From contig JAIRVW010000035.1 in NCBI GenBank assembly GCA_031253705.1, positions 1 to 14,743 of the forward strand: 14,743 nt of DNA, read 5' to 3'. Made by a program: the position numbers and the translations under genes. Source of the DNA: Brucellaceae bacterium (GTDB taxonomy: Bacteria; Pseudomonadota; Alphaproteobacteria; Rhizobiales; Rhizobiaceae). The notes beneath the pieces were generated by a model. It was not told where the DNA came from and searched no databases. It worked only from the letters and a program-made list of their open reading frames with translations. The first letter of the stretch is position 1; each line of letters opens with the position of its first letter. Below are positions 7,217 through 14,333 of this stretch, piece by piece.

Positions 7217-8143
7217 TTAGTTGTGGCTTTTGCAGAACTCTGCAAATTCTTCGAGGGACGCATAGGATTTCTGCGTGCCTGTTTTCGTGATGCTGTCGGC
7301 GGCATAGAGGCTGGCGCTTTTCAGAGCTTCTGCCACATTGCCGTGTTCGGCATAGAACCGTGCGAAAGAACCGATAAAGGCATCGCCTGCGCCGGTTGTA
7401 TCTTGCGGAGTAACTTTAACCGGTGCGATATTGACCACCTCACCAGCGGTTACCAAACGCGCCCCGCGACCACCGAGGGTTACGATGACGGTACGGATAC
7501 CTTTGGCAATCAGCGAGCGGGCAGCGGCAATGGTTTCATCATCTGTCGAGGTCGGCATGCCGGAAAGCAGCGCCAGTTCAGTCTCATTCGGTACGAGGAA
7601 CGACACCTGACGGATACGCTCAGGATCAAGATCAGCAGCAGCCGGTGCCGGATTGAGAATGGTCTCAATACCGTTGGCAGCCGCAAAAGCGATGGTGTGG
7701 TAGACGGTCTCGACCGGCACTTCCATCTGCATCAGGATCAGGCCGCATTGCTTCAGATCTTCGGCAGCGTCATCAACATCCTGTGGCAGCAGGTCGGCAT
7801 TGGCACCCTTGACGATGAGAATGGAATTTTCACCGCTTTTATCGACAAAAATCGGGGCAACGCCGCTGGATTTACCTTTGATAACGCCGACATGTTTGGT
7901 GTCGATACCGGCCTTTTTCAGGTTGAAAATCGTATTGTCGCCGAAAATATCATCGCCGACTTTAGTCACCATCATCACATCAGCACCAAGACGTGCCGCA
8001 GCAAATGCCTGATTGGCACCCTTGCCGCCGCAGCCCATTTCAAACAAAGGTGCTTCCAGCGTTTCGCCCAGGACCGGCATACGATCCATATAGGTAACCA
8101 GATCGACCATATTAGAACCGACAACAGCGATTTTTTTCGACAT
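7217..8143 (-). CDS. deoK: PfkB-family sugar kinase, probable deoxyribokinase
   Basis: A 308-residue ribokinase-like enzyme, a normal length. The first PfkB signature is GCGGKGANQAFAAARLG (37-53), binding the sugar. The second is DTTGAGDAFIGSF (248-260), with the catalytic base Asp254 and the anion hole. NPAP (164-167) and VPNETELALL (184-193) are also typical. The N-terminus GSNMVDLVTYMDRMPVLGETLEAP is closer to the Salmonella deoxyribokinase DeoK, as I recall that sequence, than to RbsK. It would phosphorylate 2-deoxy-D-ribose with ATP to the 5-phosphate, the DeoC substrate. It sits between the mutarotase-like gene and deoC, which fits that order of reactions. A plain ribokinase cannot be excluded by sequence, but deoC and DeoR next to it make deoxyribose the better guess. 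Ribosome site is weak. Confidence 0.85.
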   Translation of the reverse strand: MSKKIAVVGSNMVDLVTYMDRMPVLGETLEAPLFEMGCGGKGANQAFAAARLGADVMMVTKVGDDIFGDNTIFNLKKAGIDTKHVGVIKGKSSGVAPIFVDKSGENSILIVKGANADLLPQDVDDAAEDLKQCGLILMQMEVPVETVYHTIAFAAANGIETILNPAPAAADLDPERIRQVSFLVPNETELALLSGMPTSTDDETIAAARSLIAKGIRTVIVTLGGRGARLVTAGEVVNIAPVKVTPQDTTGAGDAFIGSFARFYAEHGNVAEALKSASLYAADSITKTGTQKSYASLEEFAEFCKSHN

Positions 8144-8181
8144 CGAAAATACTCTATCTCTTTGTTTTGCACTCTATTTTG

Positions 8182-8204
8182 TCCGAAGCACAGAGTGCTC
8201 CGGA
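8182..8204 (-). other. Intercistronic stem-loop between the mutarotase gene and deoK
   Basis: In the mRNA sense the spacer folds as UCCGGAGCAC-UCU-GUGCUUCGGA, a ten-pair stem with one G-U pair and a three-base loop. Longer-range arms GCACTCT/AGAGTGC (8169-8175 and 8192-8198) offer a competing fold. It lies in the 69-base gap after the mutarotase stop and has no U-run behind it, so it looks like a processing or stabilising element rather than a terminator. Confidence 0.5.
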
Positions 8205-8212
8205 TCAGTGCC

Positions 8213-9295
8213 TTAAAGCGCAGTAATCATCTGCTCAAATTCATCGGCTTCCGCAGGGGCAAGATAGCCGAGGCGTACAGGGAAGCTTGCGCGTTCACCC
8301 GGCGCCAGCAGGCGCACATTGCCTTTGGCTTTTTCTGCCAGATAGCCTTCCGGCTCGCAGGTGGATGGCAGGGCAAAAGCTGCAACCTGCGCATCACCAT
8401 TGACCAGAACCCAGCGCACGCATTTCGGGAAATCTTCCGCCGGATAGGAAATGGCAAAAGCCTCGCCCTGTTCCAGCTTCATCATCTGATGGATAATGCC
8501 GTTTTCATCCTGCTTCAGATTGCGCAGATAGAAAACCTGCTCAGGATCATAACGATCAGGATCATCCAGCACCTCCATGACGGACGGGTCTTTTGCCAGC
8601 TCGTCAATCAGCGCCAGATAGTCCGGATTTGGTGTCACATGGGCAGGCACGGCAGTGCGCACCTTAGTATCTTCCGGCGAGAAGGATGTCGGCTGAATGA
8701 TACGGGCATCTTCGTCATAGGCGAAGTTGACATGGCACATATACATCAGTTCCATCGGGGCATAGGAGAGGTTCTCCACGTCCATTTCGATGTCGAATAA
8801 TGTGTCATCCGCATAGAGGCGCACGGACGGGCGTGCCAGATAATGCGCACCGAAGCCCATCACATATTCATATTCGCCTGTCACTTCGACAAAGTGGCCT
8901 TGCTCGTCTTCACCGAAGATCAGACCGGCATTGTCCATCGTGGCGCAAGGCATTTCGCCATGCGCAGCATGGGTATCCTGTGCGGACGGCACACCATTGC
9001 GCAGCAGACCGGAATGGAAGGCGAAGCAACCATAGGTCTCGGCAATGGTTTTGGCAGGGCGCGGCATGGCAAAGCTGTTGCCCATGGTCAGGTCCACGCC
9101 GTCAAATTCCGCACCCCAGACCATCTGCCCCATATAGGGCAGAACGATCAGATGGCCGCGCTGATTTTCAATCATCAGCGCTTCAACACCGGTAGCGTAG
9201 CGGAATGCAGTAACAGTCAGACCATCCGATGAAGCAATTTCATGCGGCTTGTCGGTGAAATCCTGACGGCGAAGATGAACGGAAATATCCTGCAT
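8213..9295 (-). CDS. deoM: DUF4432 / aldose 1-epimerase-like protein, probable deoxyribose mutarotase
   Basis: A 360-residue protein of the galactose-mutarotase-like beta-sandwich fold. Recognisable patches are GHLIVLPYMGQMVWGAEFDG (47-66), CFAFHSGLLRNG with His94, AHGEMPCA with His112, MCHVNF with His188 and CEPEGY with Glu314 and Glu316; a His plus Glu pair does the acid-base catalysis in mutarotases. The neighbours match the enterobacterial deoQKPX regulon, where DeoM (formerly DeoX) interconverts deoxyribose anomers for the kinase. The open frame runs to 9334, but that start would overlap the permease gene by 35 bases. The ATG at 9295, four bases past the permease stop with AGGTAGAG before it, is preferred. 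The protein carries no signal peptide, so it acts in the cytoplasm. Fold is well supported; deoxyribose specificity is inferred from context. Confidence 0.75.
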   Translation of the reverse strand: MQDISVHLRRQDFTDKPHEIASSDGLTVTAFRYATGVEALMIENQRGHLIVLPYMGQMVWGAEFDGVDLTMGNSFAMPRPAKTIAETYGCFAFHSGLLRNGVPSAQDTHAAHGEMPCATMDNAGLIFGEDEQGHFVEVTGEYEYVMGFGAHYLARPSVRLYADDTLFDIEMDVENLSYAPMELMYMCHVNFAYDEDARIIQPTSFSPEDTKVRTAVPAHVTPNPDYLALIDELAKDPSVMEVLDDPDRYDPEQVFYLRNLKQDENGIIHQMMKLEQGEAFAISYPAEDFPKCVRWVLVNGDAQVAAFALPSTCEPEGYLAEKAKGNVRLLAPGERASFPVRLGYLAPAEADEFEQMITAL

Positions 9296-9299
9296 GGCT

Positions 9300-10307
9300 C
9301 TACCTGTCTGAATTGCGGAATGCATTGATTGCAATCACCAGAATGAGGAATGCACCCCAGATGAAATCAATCAGATGATTGGAGAAACGCAGCATCTGGA
9401 AGCCCGATGACAGCAGCATCAGTGCTACAAGCGCACTACCCACACCCAATACACGCCCTTTACCGCCAGCCGGATTGGTGCCGCCGAGCACGGCAATCAG
9501 CACTGCCTGCAGCAGATAGGATGCGCCGTAATCAGATTTGGCGGCATTGGTGCGGCCGGACAGAATAATACCGGCCAGCGAGGCAAGCATACCTGTGAGC
9601 ATGTAGGAATAGAGGATCATGCGGTCTTTTTTCAGACCTGCAAATACCGCAGCTTTCGGATTGGTGCCGATCAGCATCAGATTGAGGCCGAGCGTGGTAC
9701 GGCTGAGCAGCAGCGCAATCAGACCGGACACGGCAACAAAAATGATGAAAGGTGTGGCAATGCCGAAGATTTTGCCGTTGCCGATCATGTTCCATGCATC
9801 AGGAAAGCCGACAATCGCAGGGCCGCCGGTGAGCACCAGTGCCAGTCCCATAAACACCTGACCGGTGCCGAGCGTGGCAAGAATTGGCGTGATGCGCAGT
9901 TTGGCGATCAATATGCCATTGACCAGTCCCGCAACCAGCCCGACCAGCAAAGCCAGCACAACGCCGATCACCGTATAGAACAGCATATTGCTGTCGGAGG
10001 ATTGCGCGGCCTGCACCATGGTGGAGTGGAAATAGACACCGGCGAGAATACCGGAGAGATTGGCAATGCCGACAACTGACAGGTCAATACCGCCGGTCAG
10101 CATAGCAATCATCATGGCAATCGACAGAATGCCGAGTTCCGGCATGATATAGCTGATCGATTCAAAATTGTAATAGCGCAGGAATTTATCCGGATTGAGC
10201 CAGCTCATAGCTGCAAACACCAGCACGGTGATAATCACCAGCTGCAGGATATTGCGATCCATGCTTGCAGGGCTGAGAAAACGGCGCGTATCAATATCTT
10301 TTTTCAT
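9300..10307 (-). CDS. Sugar ABC transporter permease, second subunit (RbsC-like)
   Basis: A 335-residue inner-membrane protein, almost wholly hydrophobic segments, of the branched-chain/sugar permease family (BPD_transp_2). Visible marks are PELGILSIAMMIAMLTGGIDLSVVG near the start, LGTGQVFMGLALVLTGGP in the middle, and the ATPase-contacting loop VLGGTNPAGGKGRVLGVGSAL near the C-terminus. It should pair with the adjacent permease to form the channel for the sugar. Two starts compete: a GTG at 10328 overlapping the upstream stop as GTGA, which gives 342 residues, and the ATG at 10307 (MKKDIDTRRFLSP), preceded by GGGGATAA. The ATG is chosen because of its ribosome site. It is translated in tandem with the mutarotase gene four bases downstream. 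Confidence 0.92.
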   Translation of the reverse strand: MKKDIDTRRFLSPASMDRNILQLVIITVLVFAAMSWLNPDKFLRYYNFESISYIMPELGILSIAMMIAMLTGGIDLSVVGIANLSGILAGVYFHSTMVQAAQSSDSNMLFYTVIGVVLALLVGLVAGLVNGILIAKLRITPILATLGTGQVFMGLALVLTGGPAIVGFPDAWNMIGNGKIFGIATPFIIFVAVSGLIALLLSRTTLGLNLMLIGTNPKAAVFAGLKKDRMILYSYMLTGMLASLAGIILSGRTNAAKSDYGASYLLQAVLIAVLGGTNPAGGKGRVLGVGSALVALMLLSSGFQMLRFSNHLIDFIWGAFLILVIAINAFRNSDR

Positions 10308-10324
10308 ATCTTTATCCCCGCCGC

Positions 10325-11302
10325 TCACACCAGATTTTTCCGGTCACGCCATGCGGTAATTGCCGTAGCGATAATAATGATGAGACCAACGACAACTTTC
10401 TGCCATGTGGTGTCGACTTTCATGATGATCAGCGAGTTCTTGACCATCACCAGCATGAAAACGCCGAGCAGAGTGCCAAGCACCGAGCCGCGTCCGCCGA
10501 AGATCGATGCGCCGCCGAGCACAACCGCTGCAATCACTTCCAGCTCAAGACCGGTAAAGTCGCGCGGATTGGCAAGCCAGATCATCGAGGAATGCAGCAG
10601 ACCTGCAAAACCGGCCAGCGCACCGGCCACACAATAAACCACGAAAATGGTCTTGGCGGTGCTGAAGCCAACGCGTTTTGCTGCCTCAGGCGAGCCGCCA
10701 TAGGCATAAATCGAGCGGCCGATCATGGTATATTTCAGCATCAGATGGATGAGCAGCGCGATGCCGAGATAGACCAGCACCATTGCTGTGAGGCCGAAAT
10801 TCGTACCGGTGGCCGAGGTCATGGAAACGACGTCGGTTTTACCGAATTCGATCAGCTCTTTCGGCATCTTGTTGATGTTGACAATACTGGTACCGACCAG
10901 ACCAAGAACCAGACCACGCACAATGGAGCCGGTGCCGAGTGTCACGATCAGCGGGATCATGCGGAATTTATAGATGATCGCCGCGTTGAAAGCGCCGAGT
11001 GCCAGACCGATCAGCGTTGCCGCGATAAACGGAATGACCACGCCGTCATAGCCGATGGCGACCATGGCTTTAACGGTCAGATACATTGCCGCAATCGCAA
11101 AAGCGGTGAAAGACACGTCAATCCCGCCGGAGATCATGACCAGCAATACGCCGAGTGCCATGATACCGATCACGACATTGGAGCGCAGCAGGCCAAACAT
11201 ATTGTCGAGCGACCAGAAGGCCGGATTGATCAGGCCGATAGTGATCATCGCCAGCAGCAGAACGCAGGCAATGATAAATTCTGTTGTTTGATAGAACTTC
11301 AT
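10325..11302 (-). CDS. Sugar ABC transporter permease, first subunit (RbsC-like)
   Basis: A 325-residue polytopic inner-membrane protein of the same family as the next gene but clearly different in sequence, so the transporter is probably a heterodimer. Marks include MALGVLLVMISGGIDVSFTAFAI near residues 48-70, VTLGTGSIVRGLVLGLVGTS in the middle, and the coupling loop VVLGGASIFGGRGSVLGTLLGVF near the C-terminus. ATG 11302 has GAGGAA seven bases upstream, and that site overlaps the stop region of the ATPase gene ten bases away. Its own stop codon is shared with the possible GTG start of the following permease, which implies translational coupling. Sugar specificity comes from the operon context only. 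Confidence 0.93.
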   Translation of the reverse strand: MKFYQTTEFIIACVLLLAMITIGLINPAFWSLDNMFGLLRSNVVIGIMALGVLLVMISGGIDVSFTAFAIAAMYLTVKAMVAIGYDGVVIPFIAATLIGLALGAFNAAIIYKFRMIPLIVTLGTGSIVRGLVLGLVGTSIVNINKMPKELIEFGKTDVVSMTSATGTNFGLTAMVLVYLGIALLIHLMLKYTMIGRSIYAYGGSPEAAKRVGFSTAKTIFVVYCVAGALAGFAGLLHSSMIWLANPRDFTGLELEVIAAVVLGGASIFGGRGSVLGTLLGVFMLVMVKNSLIIMKVDTTWQKVVVGLIIIIATAITAWRDRKNLV

Positions 11303-11312
11303 GACCGGTTCC

Positions 11313-12842
11313 TCAGTTCAGTGTCTTCAGCCGGTCATTGACGGCATCTTCAGTGAGTGTACCCATCGGGGTGCTGCCGGACAATTCATCCACCAGCTTA
11401 CCGCGATGCATGACAACAACACGATTACAATTTTGCACCAGTTCCGGCACATCATCGGAGATCATCAGAACTGCGAGGCCGTTATCCTTGGCAAGCTTGC
11501 GGATAATCGCATGGATCTGCGCCTTGGAGCCCACATCCACACCAACCGTCGGGCCGTTGAGGATCAGCACTTTCGCGCCGGTCAAAAGCCAGCGGGCCAG
11601 CACCACGCGCTGTGCATTTCCGCCGGACAGGTGGTTGACCGGTGTATGCGGACCCGGTGCTGCAATCTGCATGGCGTCGAACATTTCCTGCGTGACCTGA
11701 TCAACCTTTTTGCGATTGATGAAGAGGCCGCTCACCATCTTGTCCAGCGAGGTCACAATAATATTGCGCTCAATCGACTGGGTGAGGAACAGGCCTTCCG
11801 TAAGGCGGTCTTCCGGCACATAGGCAACGCCGAGATCAATGGCTTCACGCACGGATTTCGGATGGATCTCTTTGCCGTTCAATGCCATTTTTCCGGTGCA
11901 TTGCGGCAGCATACCAAACAGCGCCAGCGCCAGTTCAGTACGGCCGGAGCCGATCAGGCCGGAAATACCGACAATTTCACCCGCATGGAGCGACAGGTTC
12001 ACCCCGTCAAGCAGCACATTGCCGGTCGCTTTGTCTTTGGCTTTCAGGTCTTCAACCTGAAGAACCGGCTGTTTGCTCTGATCTTTATCCTGCCAGACAT
12101 AGCTGTCCGGTTTCAGGTCAAGGCCGGTCATCGCACGGGTAATTGCCGGTTCATCGAATTCGGTAATCGGGCCTTCTGCCACTTTTTTACCGTTGCGGAA
12201 TACGGTGAGGCGCTCGCTGATTTCCAGCATCTCGCGCATTTTGTGGCTGACAAACAGCACGGCAATGCCCTGTGTCTGAATATCGCGCACGATTTTGAAA
12301 AGTGCATCCACCTCATGGCGGGTCAGCGCTGTCGTCGGCTCATCCATGATGATGAGGCGCGCATCGGCCATAACCGCGCGGGCAATCGCAACAATCTGTT
12401 TGCCGGAGGTCGGCAGAGTATCCACTGTGGCGTCGAGATTGATCGTCACACCAAGGCGGTCGAGTGCCTTCTGCGCCAGTTCCCGTACCTGTTTCCAGTT
12501 GATGGTCTTGCGTCCTTCAATCAGGAACGTGTTCAGTGCCAGATTTTCAGCAACAGTCAGATTTCCGAACAGCGAAAAGTCCTGATAAATCACCTGCACG
12601 CCATGGGCGACGGATTTAACAGGATTGAGTTTGCCGACAGGTTTGCCGTCGATCAGAATTTCGCCGTCCTGCGGATTATAAACACCGGACATGACTTTGA
12701 TGATCGTCGATTTTCCGGAGCCGTTTTCACCGGCAAGACAATGGATTTCACCGCGCCGGATGGTCAGCGATACGTCATCAAGGGCTTTAACGCCTCCGAA
12801 GCGCATGCCGATATTGCGCAGTTCTATCAGATTTTCAGTCAT
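11313..12842 (-). CDS. Sugar ABC transporter ATP-binding protein with two nucleotide-binding domains (RbsA-like)
   Basis: A 509-residue fused double ATPase, the standard layout of ribose-type importers. Domain 1 has an intact Walker A GENGSGKST (38-46), Q-loop Gln87, Walker B LIIMDEPT (163-170) and switch His200, but its signature reads LPTSGKQ. Domain 2 has a degenerate Walker A GLIGSGRTEL (295-304), as is usual in RbsA. It also has a canonical signature LSGGNAQ (405-411), an altered Walker B, LNGPT in place of LDEPT (428-432), and no switch His (SDD at 462-464). Hydrolysis should therefore occur at one site only. The frame stays open to 12941 but that extension overlaps an intergenic repeat; ATG 12842 with AGGAA five bases before it is the real start. 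It energises the two permeases downstream. Confidence 0.94.
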   Translation of the reverse strand: MTENLIELRNIGMRFGGVKALDDVSLTIRRGEIHCLAGENGSGKSTIIKVMSGVYNPQDGEILIDGKPVGKLNPVKSVAHGVQVIYQDFSLFGNLTVAENLALNTFLIEGRKTINWKQVRELAQKALDRLGVTINLDATVDTLPTSGKQIVAIARAVMADARLIIMDEPTTALTRHEVDALFKIVRDIQTQGIAVLFVSHKMREMLEISERLTVFRNGKKVAEGPITEFDEPAITRAMTGLDLKPDSYVWQDKDQSKQPVLQVEDLKAKDKATGNVLLDGVNLSLHAGEIVGISGLIGSGRTELALALFGMLPQCTGKMALNGKEIHPKSVREAIDLGVAYVPEDRLTEGLFLTQSIERNIIVTSLDKMVSGLFINRKKVDQVTQEMFDAMQIAAPGPHTPVNHLSGGNAQRVVLARWLLTGAKVLILNGPTVGVDVGSKAQIHAIIRKLAKDNGLAVLMISDDVPELVQNCNRVVVMHRGKLVDELSGSTPMGTLTEDAVNDRLKTLN

Positions 12843-12860
12843 ATTGTTCCTGCCAACAGC

Positions 12861-12953
12861 AGTTTCAGGAAAAGTGGGTACCGGTTTTCCGTCCGAAACT
12901 GCGTCAAAACAAAAGAGATTAGTTTCAGACGAAGTAAACACCGGTTTTGCCGG
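12861..12953. repeat. Imperfect 60-base-spaced direct repeat in the binding-protein/ATPase spacer
   Basis: Two copies, 12861-12893 and 12921-12953, share AGTTTCAG ... AAGT ... ACCGGTTTT, about 24 of 33 positions identical, exactly 60 bases apart. The first copy contains GGAAAAGTGGGTACCGG followed by TTTTCC, a palindrome-like unit that resembles dispersed intergenic elements I associate with Brucellaceae and Rhizobiaceae genomes. Membership in such a family is from memory and would need a genome search. Confidence 0.5.
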
Positions 12954-12977
12954 TATCGCGTCTGTTCAGAATAGGAC

Positions 12978-13015
12978 TGAAGCGAAGGCGGTAAAACATT
13001 GCCGCCTTCGCTTCA
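12978..13015 (-). other. Strong stem-loop directly after the binding-protein gene
   Basis: TGAAGCGAAGGCGG (12978-12991) pairs perfectly with CCGCCTTCGCTTCA (13002-13015) around a 10-base loop: a 14-pair GC-rich stem eight bases past the binding-protein stop codon. In the transcript it is not followed by U residues. Such hairpins between binding-protein and ATPase genes usually block 3' exonucleases and let the binding protein be made in excess (family knowledge). Confidence 0.8.
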
Positions 13016-13022
13016 TCAGACC

Positions 13023-14069
13023 TTAGAAGTCGTATTCGTCCATATTGTCTTTGGTCACACCAACCCAGCCTGCGCCGTAGAGCAGATGCGGCTGTGCAGC
13101 ATCCGGAGCGAGCAGGGAGTTATAACCGGCAAGACCCAGATCCAGACCGGCTTTGATCTGTTCGTTTTTCTTTTCCAGAGCAGCAACGGCCAGCATGTTC
13201 ATAGCGTAACCGGCAACAGCAGGATCCCAGAACTGGATATACTGAATATCTTCATTCTTGAGATATTCACCGGCAACCGATGGCAGACCTGTACCGGCGA
13301 AGAAGACTTTGCCTTTCAGACCGCCTTCAGCGATCAGACGGCCGGCACCGGCAGAAGTCGGCATCGGCGCACCCAGAATACCGGTGATGTCCGGATAGGT
13401 GGTCATTGCTTCTTTCAGCTTGGTATAGTCGGTATTGGCGTCGTCATAGGTTTCCAGACGCTCGGTTGCCTGCGACATTTCAGGGAAGTTGGCTTTCTGG
13501 TACTCGATCGCACCGTCAACCCAGTCCATCTGGGACTTGGAAGTCAGGCTGCCGACGGTGGCAACATATTTGCCTTTGCCGCCCATATATTCGCCGAGCT
13601 GCTTCATCAGATTGGCGCCGTAAGCCTTGTTATCAAAGGCTTCGATGTCGAAATCGACGTTTTTGATGTTGGATGCTTCGTGGGAAATAACCACGATGCC
13701 GCGTTCACGGGCTTTTTTCAGAACCGGCTCAACCGCTTCAACCGAGAACGGCACGATGGTGATAGCATCAACGCCCTGTGCGATCAGGTTTTCAACGATC
13801 TGCACCTGAGCGGCGGCATCAGCCTGGCTCGGGCCAACCATCCATACGTCATGGCCGGTTTCGTCTTTAAACTGAGCCACACCGTCACGCATACGGTCAA
13901 ACCAGGCAATACCATCAACCTTAACAACGGTCGCAATGGTGTATTTCTTGTCATTGGCCGTGGTGATGAGGTCTTTATTGACCTTGGATGTGTCGATCAC
14001 ACCTTCCGCAAATGCGGATGGCATAGCGATGGACATTGCAACTGCAACAGAAGCGAGAAGTTTTTTCAC
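13023..14069 (-). CDS. Periplasmic sugar-binding protein of the ABC transporter (type I, ribose/LsrB-like)
   Basis: A 348-residue exported protein and first gene of the operon. Residues 1-21 are a signal peptide with an AFA|EG cleavage site. The mature part fits the Peripla_BP_4 sugar-binding fold: TIATVVKVDGIAWFDRMRDGV, VENLIAQGVDAITIVP, KARERGIVVISHEA and the C-terminal lobe with DITGILGAPMPTSAGAGRL. Overall it is nearer the autoinducer-2/rhamnose-type binders than RbsB. The start codon is GTG at 14067-14069, preceded by an excellent ribosome site (AGGGAGGA in the transcript, complement of 14074-14081). The ligand is probably 2-deoxyribose or a deoxyribose-containing nucleoside, judged from the catabolic genes downstream, and not from binding residues. 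Confidence 0.92.
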   Translation of the reverse strand: MKKLLASVAVAMSIAMPSAFAEGVIDTSKVNKDLITTANDKKYTIATVVKVDGIAWFDRMRDGVAQFKDETGHDVWMVGPSQADAAAQVQIVENLIAQGVDAITIVPFSVEAVEPVLKKARERGIVVISHEASNIKNVDFDIEAFDNKAYGANLMKQLGEYMGGKGKYVATVGSLTSKSQMDWVDGAIEYQKANFPEMSQATERLETYDDANTDYTKLKEAMTTYPDITGILGAPMPTSAGAGRLIAEGGLKGKVFFAGTGLPSVAGEYLKNEDIQYIQFWDPAVAGYAMNMLAVAALEKKNEQIKAGLDLGLAGYNSLLAPDAAQPHLLYGAGWVGVTKDNMDEYDF

Positions 14070-14073
14070 GCGA

Positions 14074-14081
14074 TCCTCCCT
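14074..14081 (-). promoter_or_regulatory. Ribosome binding site that fixes the GTG start of the binding protein
   Basis: Read on the minus strand this is AGGGAGGA, four bases before the GTG at 14069. It is one of the strongest ribosome sites in the window, and it compensates for the non-ATG start of a protein normally needed in large amounts. Confidence 0.75.
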
Positions 14082-14104
14082 GAGAAACTCTACTTGTTCT
14101 TCTT

Positions 14105-14207
14105 CCGGATATCCGGCGGTTATCCGGTAATTCGGGTTTCCGGTCAGTACCCCCGAACCGGAAAAAATTACCTGATATGATGACGGATATTATATTGTTA
14201 GTATCCG
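14105..14207. promoter_or_regulatory. Divergent operon/deoR control region with clustered TATCCG operators (candidate DeoR sites)
   Basis: The 264-base gap between the binding-protein gene and deoR contains five TATCCG/CGGATA hexamers: two back to back in the perfect palindrome CCGGATATCCGG (14105-14116), one at 14121-14126, and an inverted pair at 14184-14189 and 14202-14207. A minus-strand TATAAT (complement of 14189-14194) lies inside the last pair, so a repressor there would cover the operon promoter; its -35 region is poor. TTTCCGG/CCGGAAA arms (14137-14143 and 14158-14164) and TTCGGG/CCCGAA (14131-14136 and 14152-14157) lie between. A TGTTAG at 14196-14201 matches half of the E. coli DeoR operator. 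Confidence 0.5.
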
Positions 14208-14225
14208 ATCATTATGTTTGGATCG
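14206..14225. promoter_or_regulatory. Inverted repeat CGATC/GATCG upstream of deoR
   Basis: CGATC (14206-14210) and GATCG (14221-14225) are separated by ten bases and overlap the last TATCCG element by two bases. This may be a further operator half-pair or a second regulator's site. The remaining bases to the deoR start are AT-rich with no clear -10/-35 pair. Confidence 0.25.
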
Positions 14226-14333
14226 TTTCACCAAATAATTTATTGTGTCAAGACCGCAAAGACTATTGCTTCACGCAACGCACTATTTTTTGTAATTGTG
14301 ACGTTAAAAAATGAATCAAAAAGGGGGAAATCG

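Noticed and set aside
7223..8800. A 525-codon open frame on the plus strand, opposite the kinase and mutarotase genes
   Set aside because: It is antisense to two well-identified enzymes, its translation shows no known domain and is rich in His, Arg and Gln as expected from a shadow frame, and it crosses the boundary of two real genes.
12843..12941. N-terminal extension of the ATPase to 12941
   Set aside because: The extra 33 codons lie in the intergenic repeat and do not look like protein; ATG 12842 has a good ribosome site and a standard RbsA-type N-terminus.
11301..12974. A 557-codon open frame on the plus strand, opposite the ATPase gene
   Set aside because: Both ATPase domains are clear on the minus strand; the antisense product has no domain and results from biased codon use.
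12978..13015. Reading the hairpin after the binding-protein gene as an intrinsic terminator
   Set aside because: No U-run follows in the transcript direction and the operon genes continue in the same orientation; a stabilising or processing role fits better.
12999..14180. A 393-codon open frame on the plus strand, opposite the binding-protein gene
   Set aside because: The minus-strand gene has a signal peptide, a strong ribosome site and a family match; the opposite frame has none of these.
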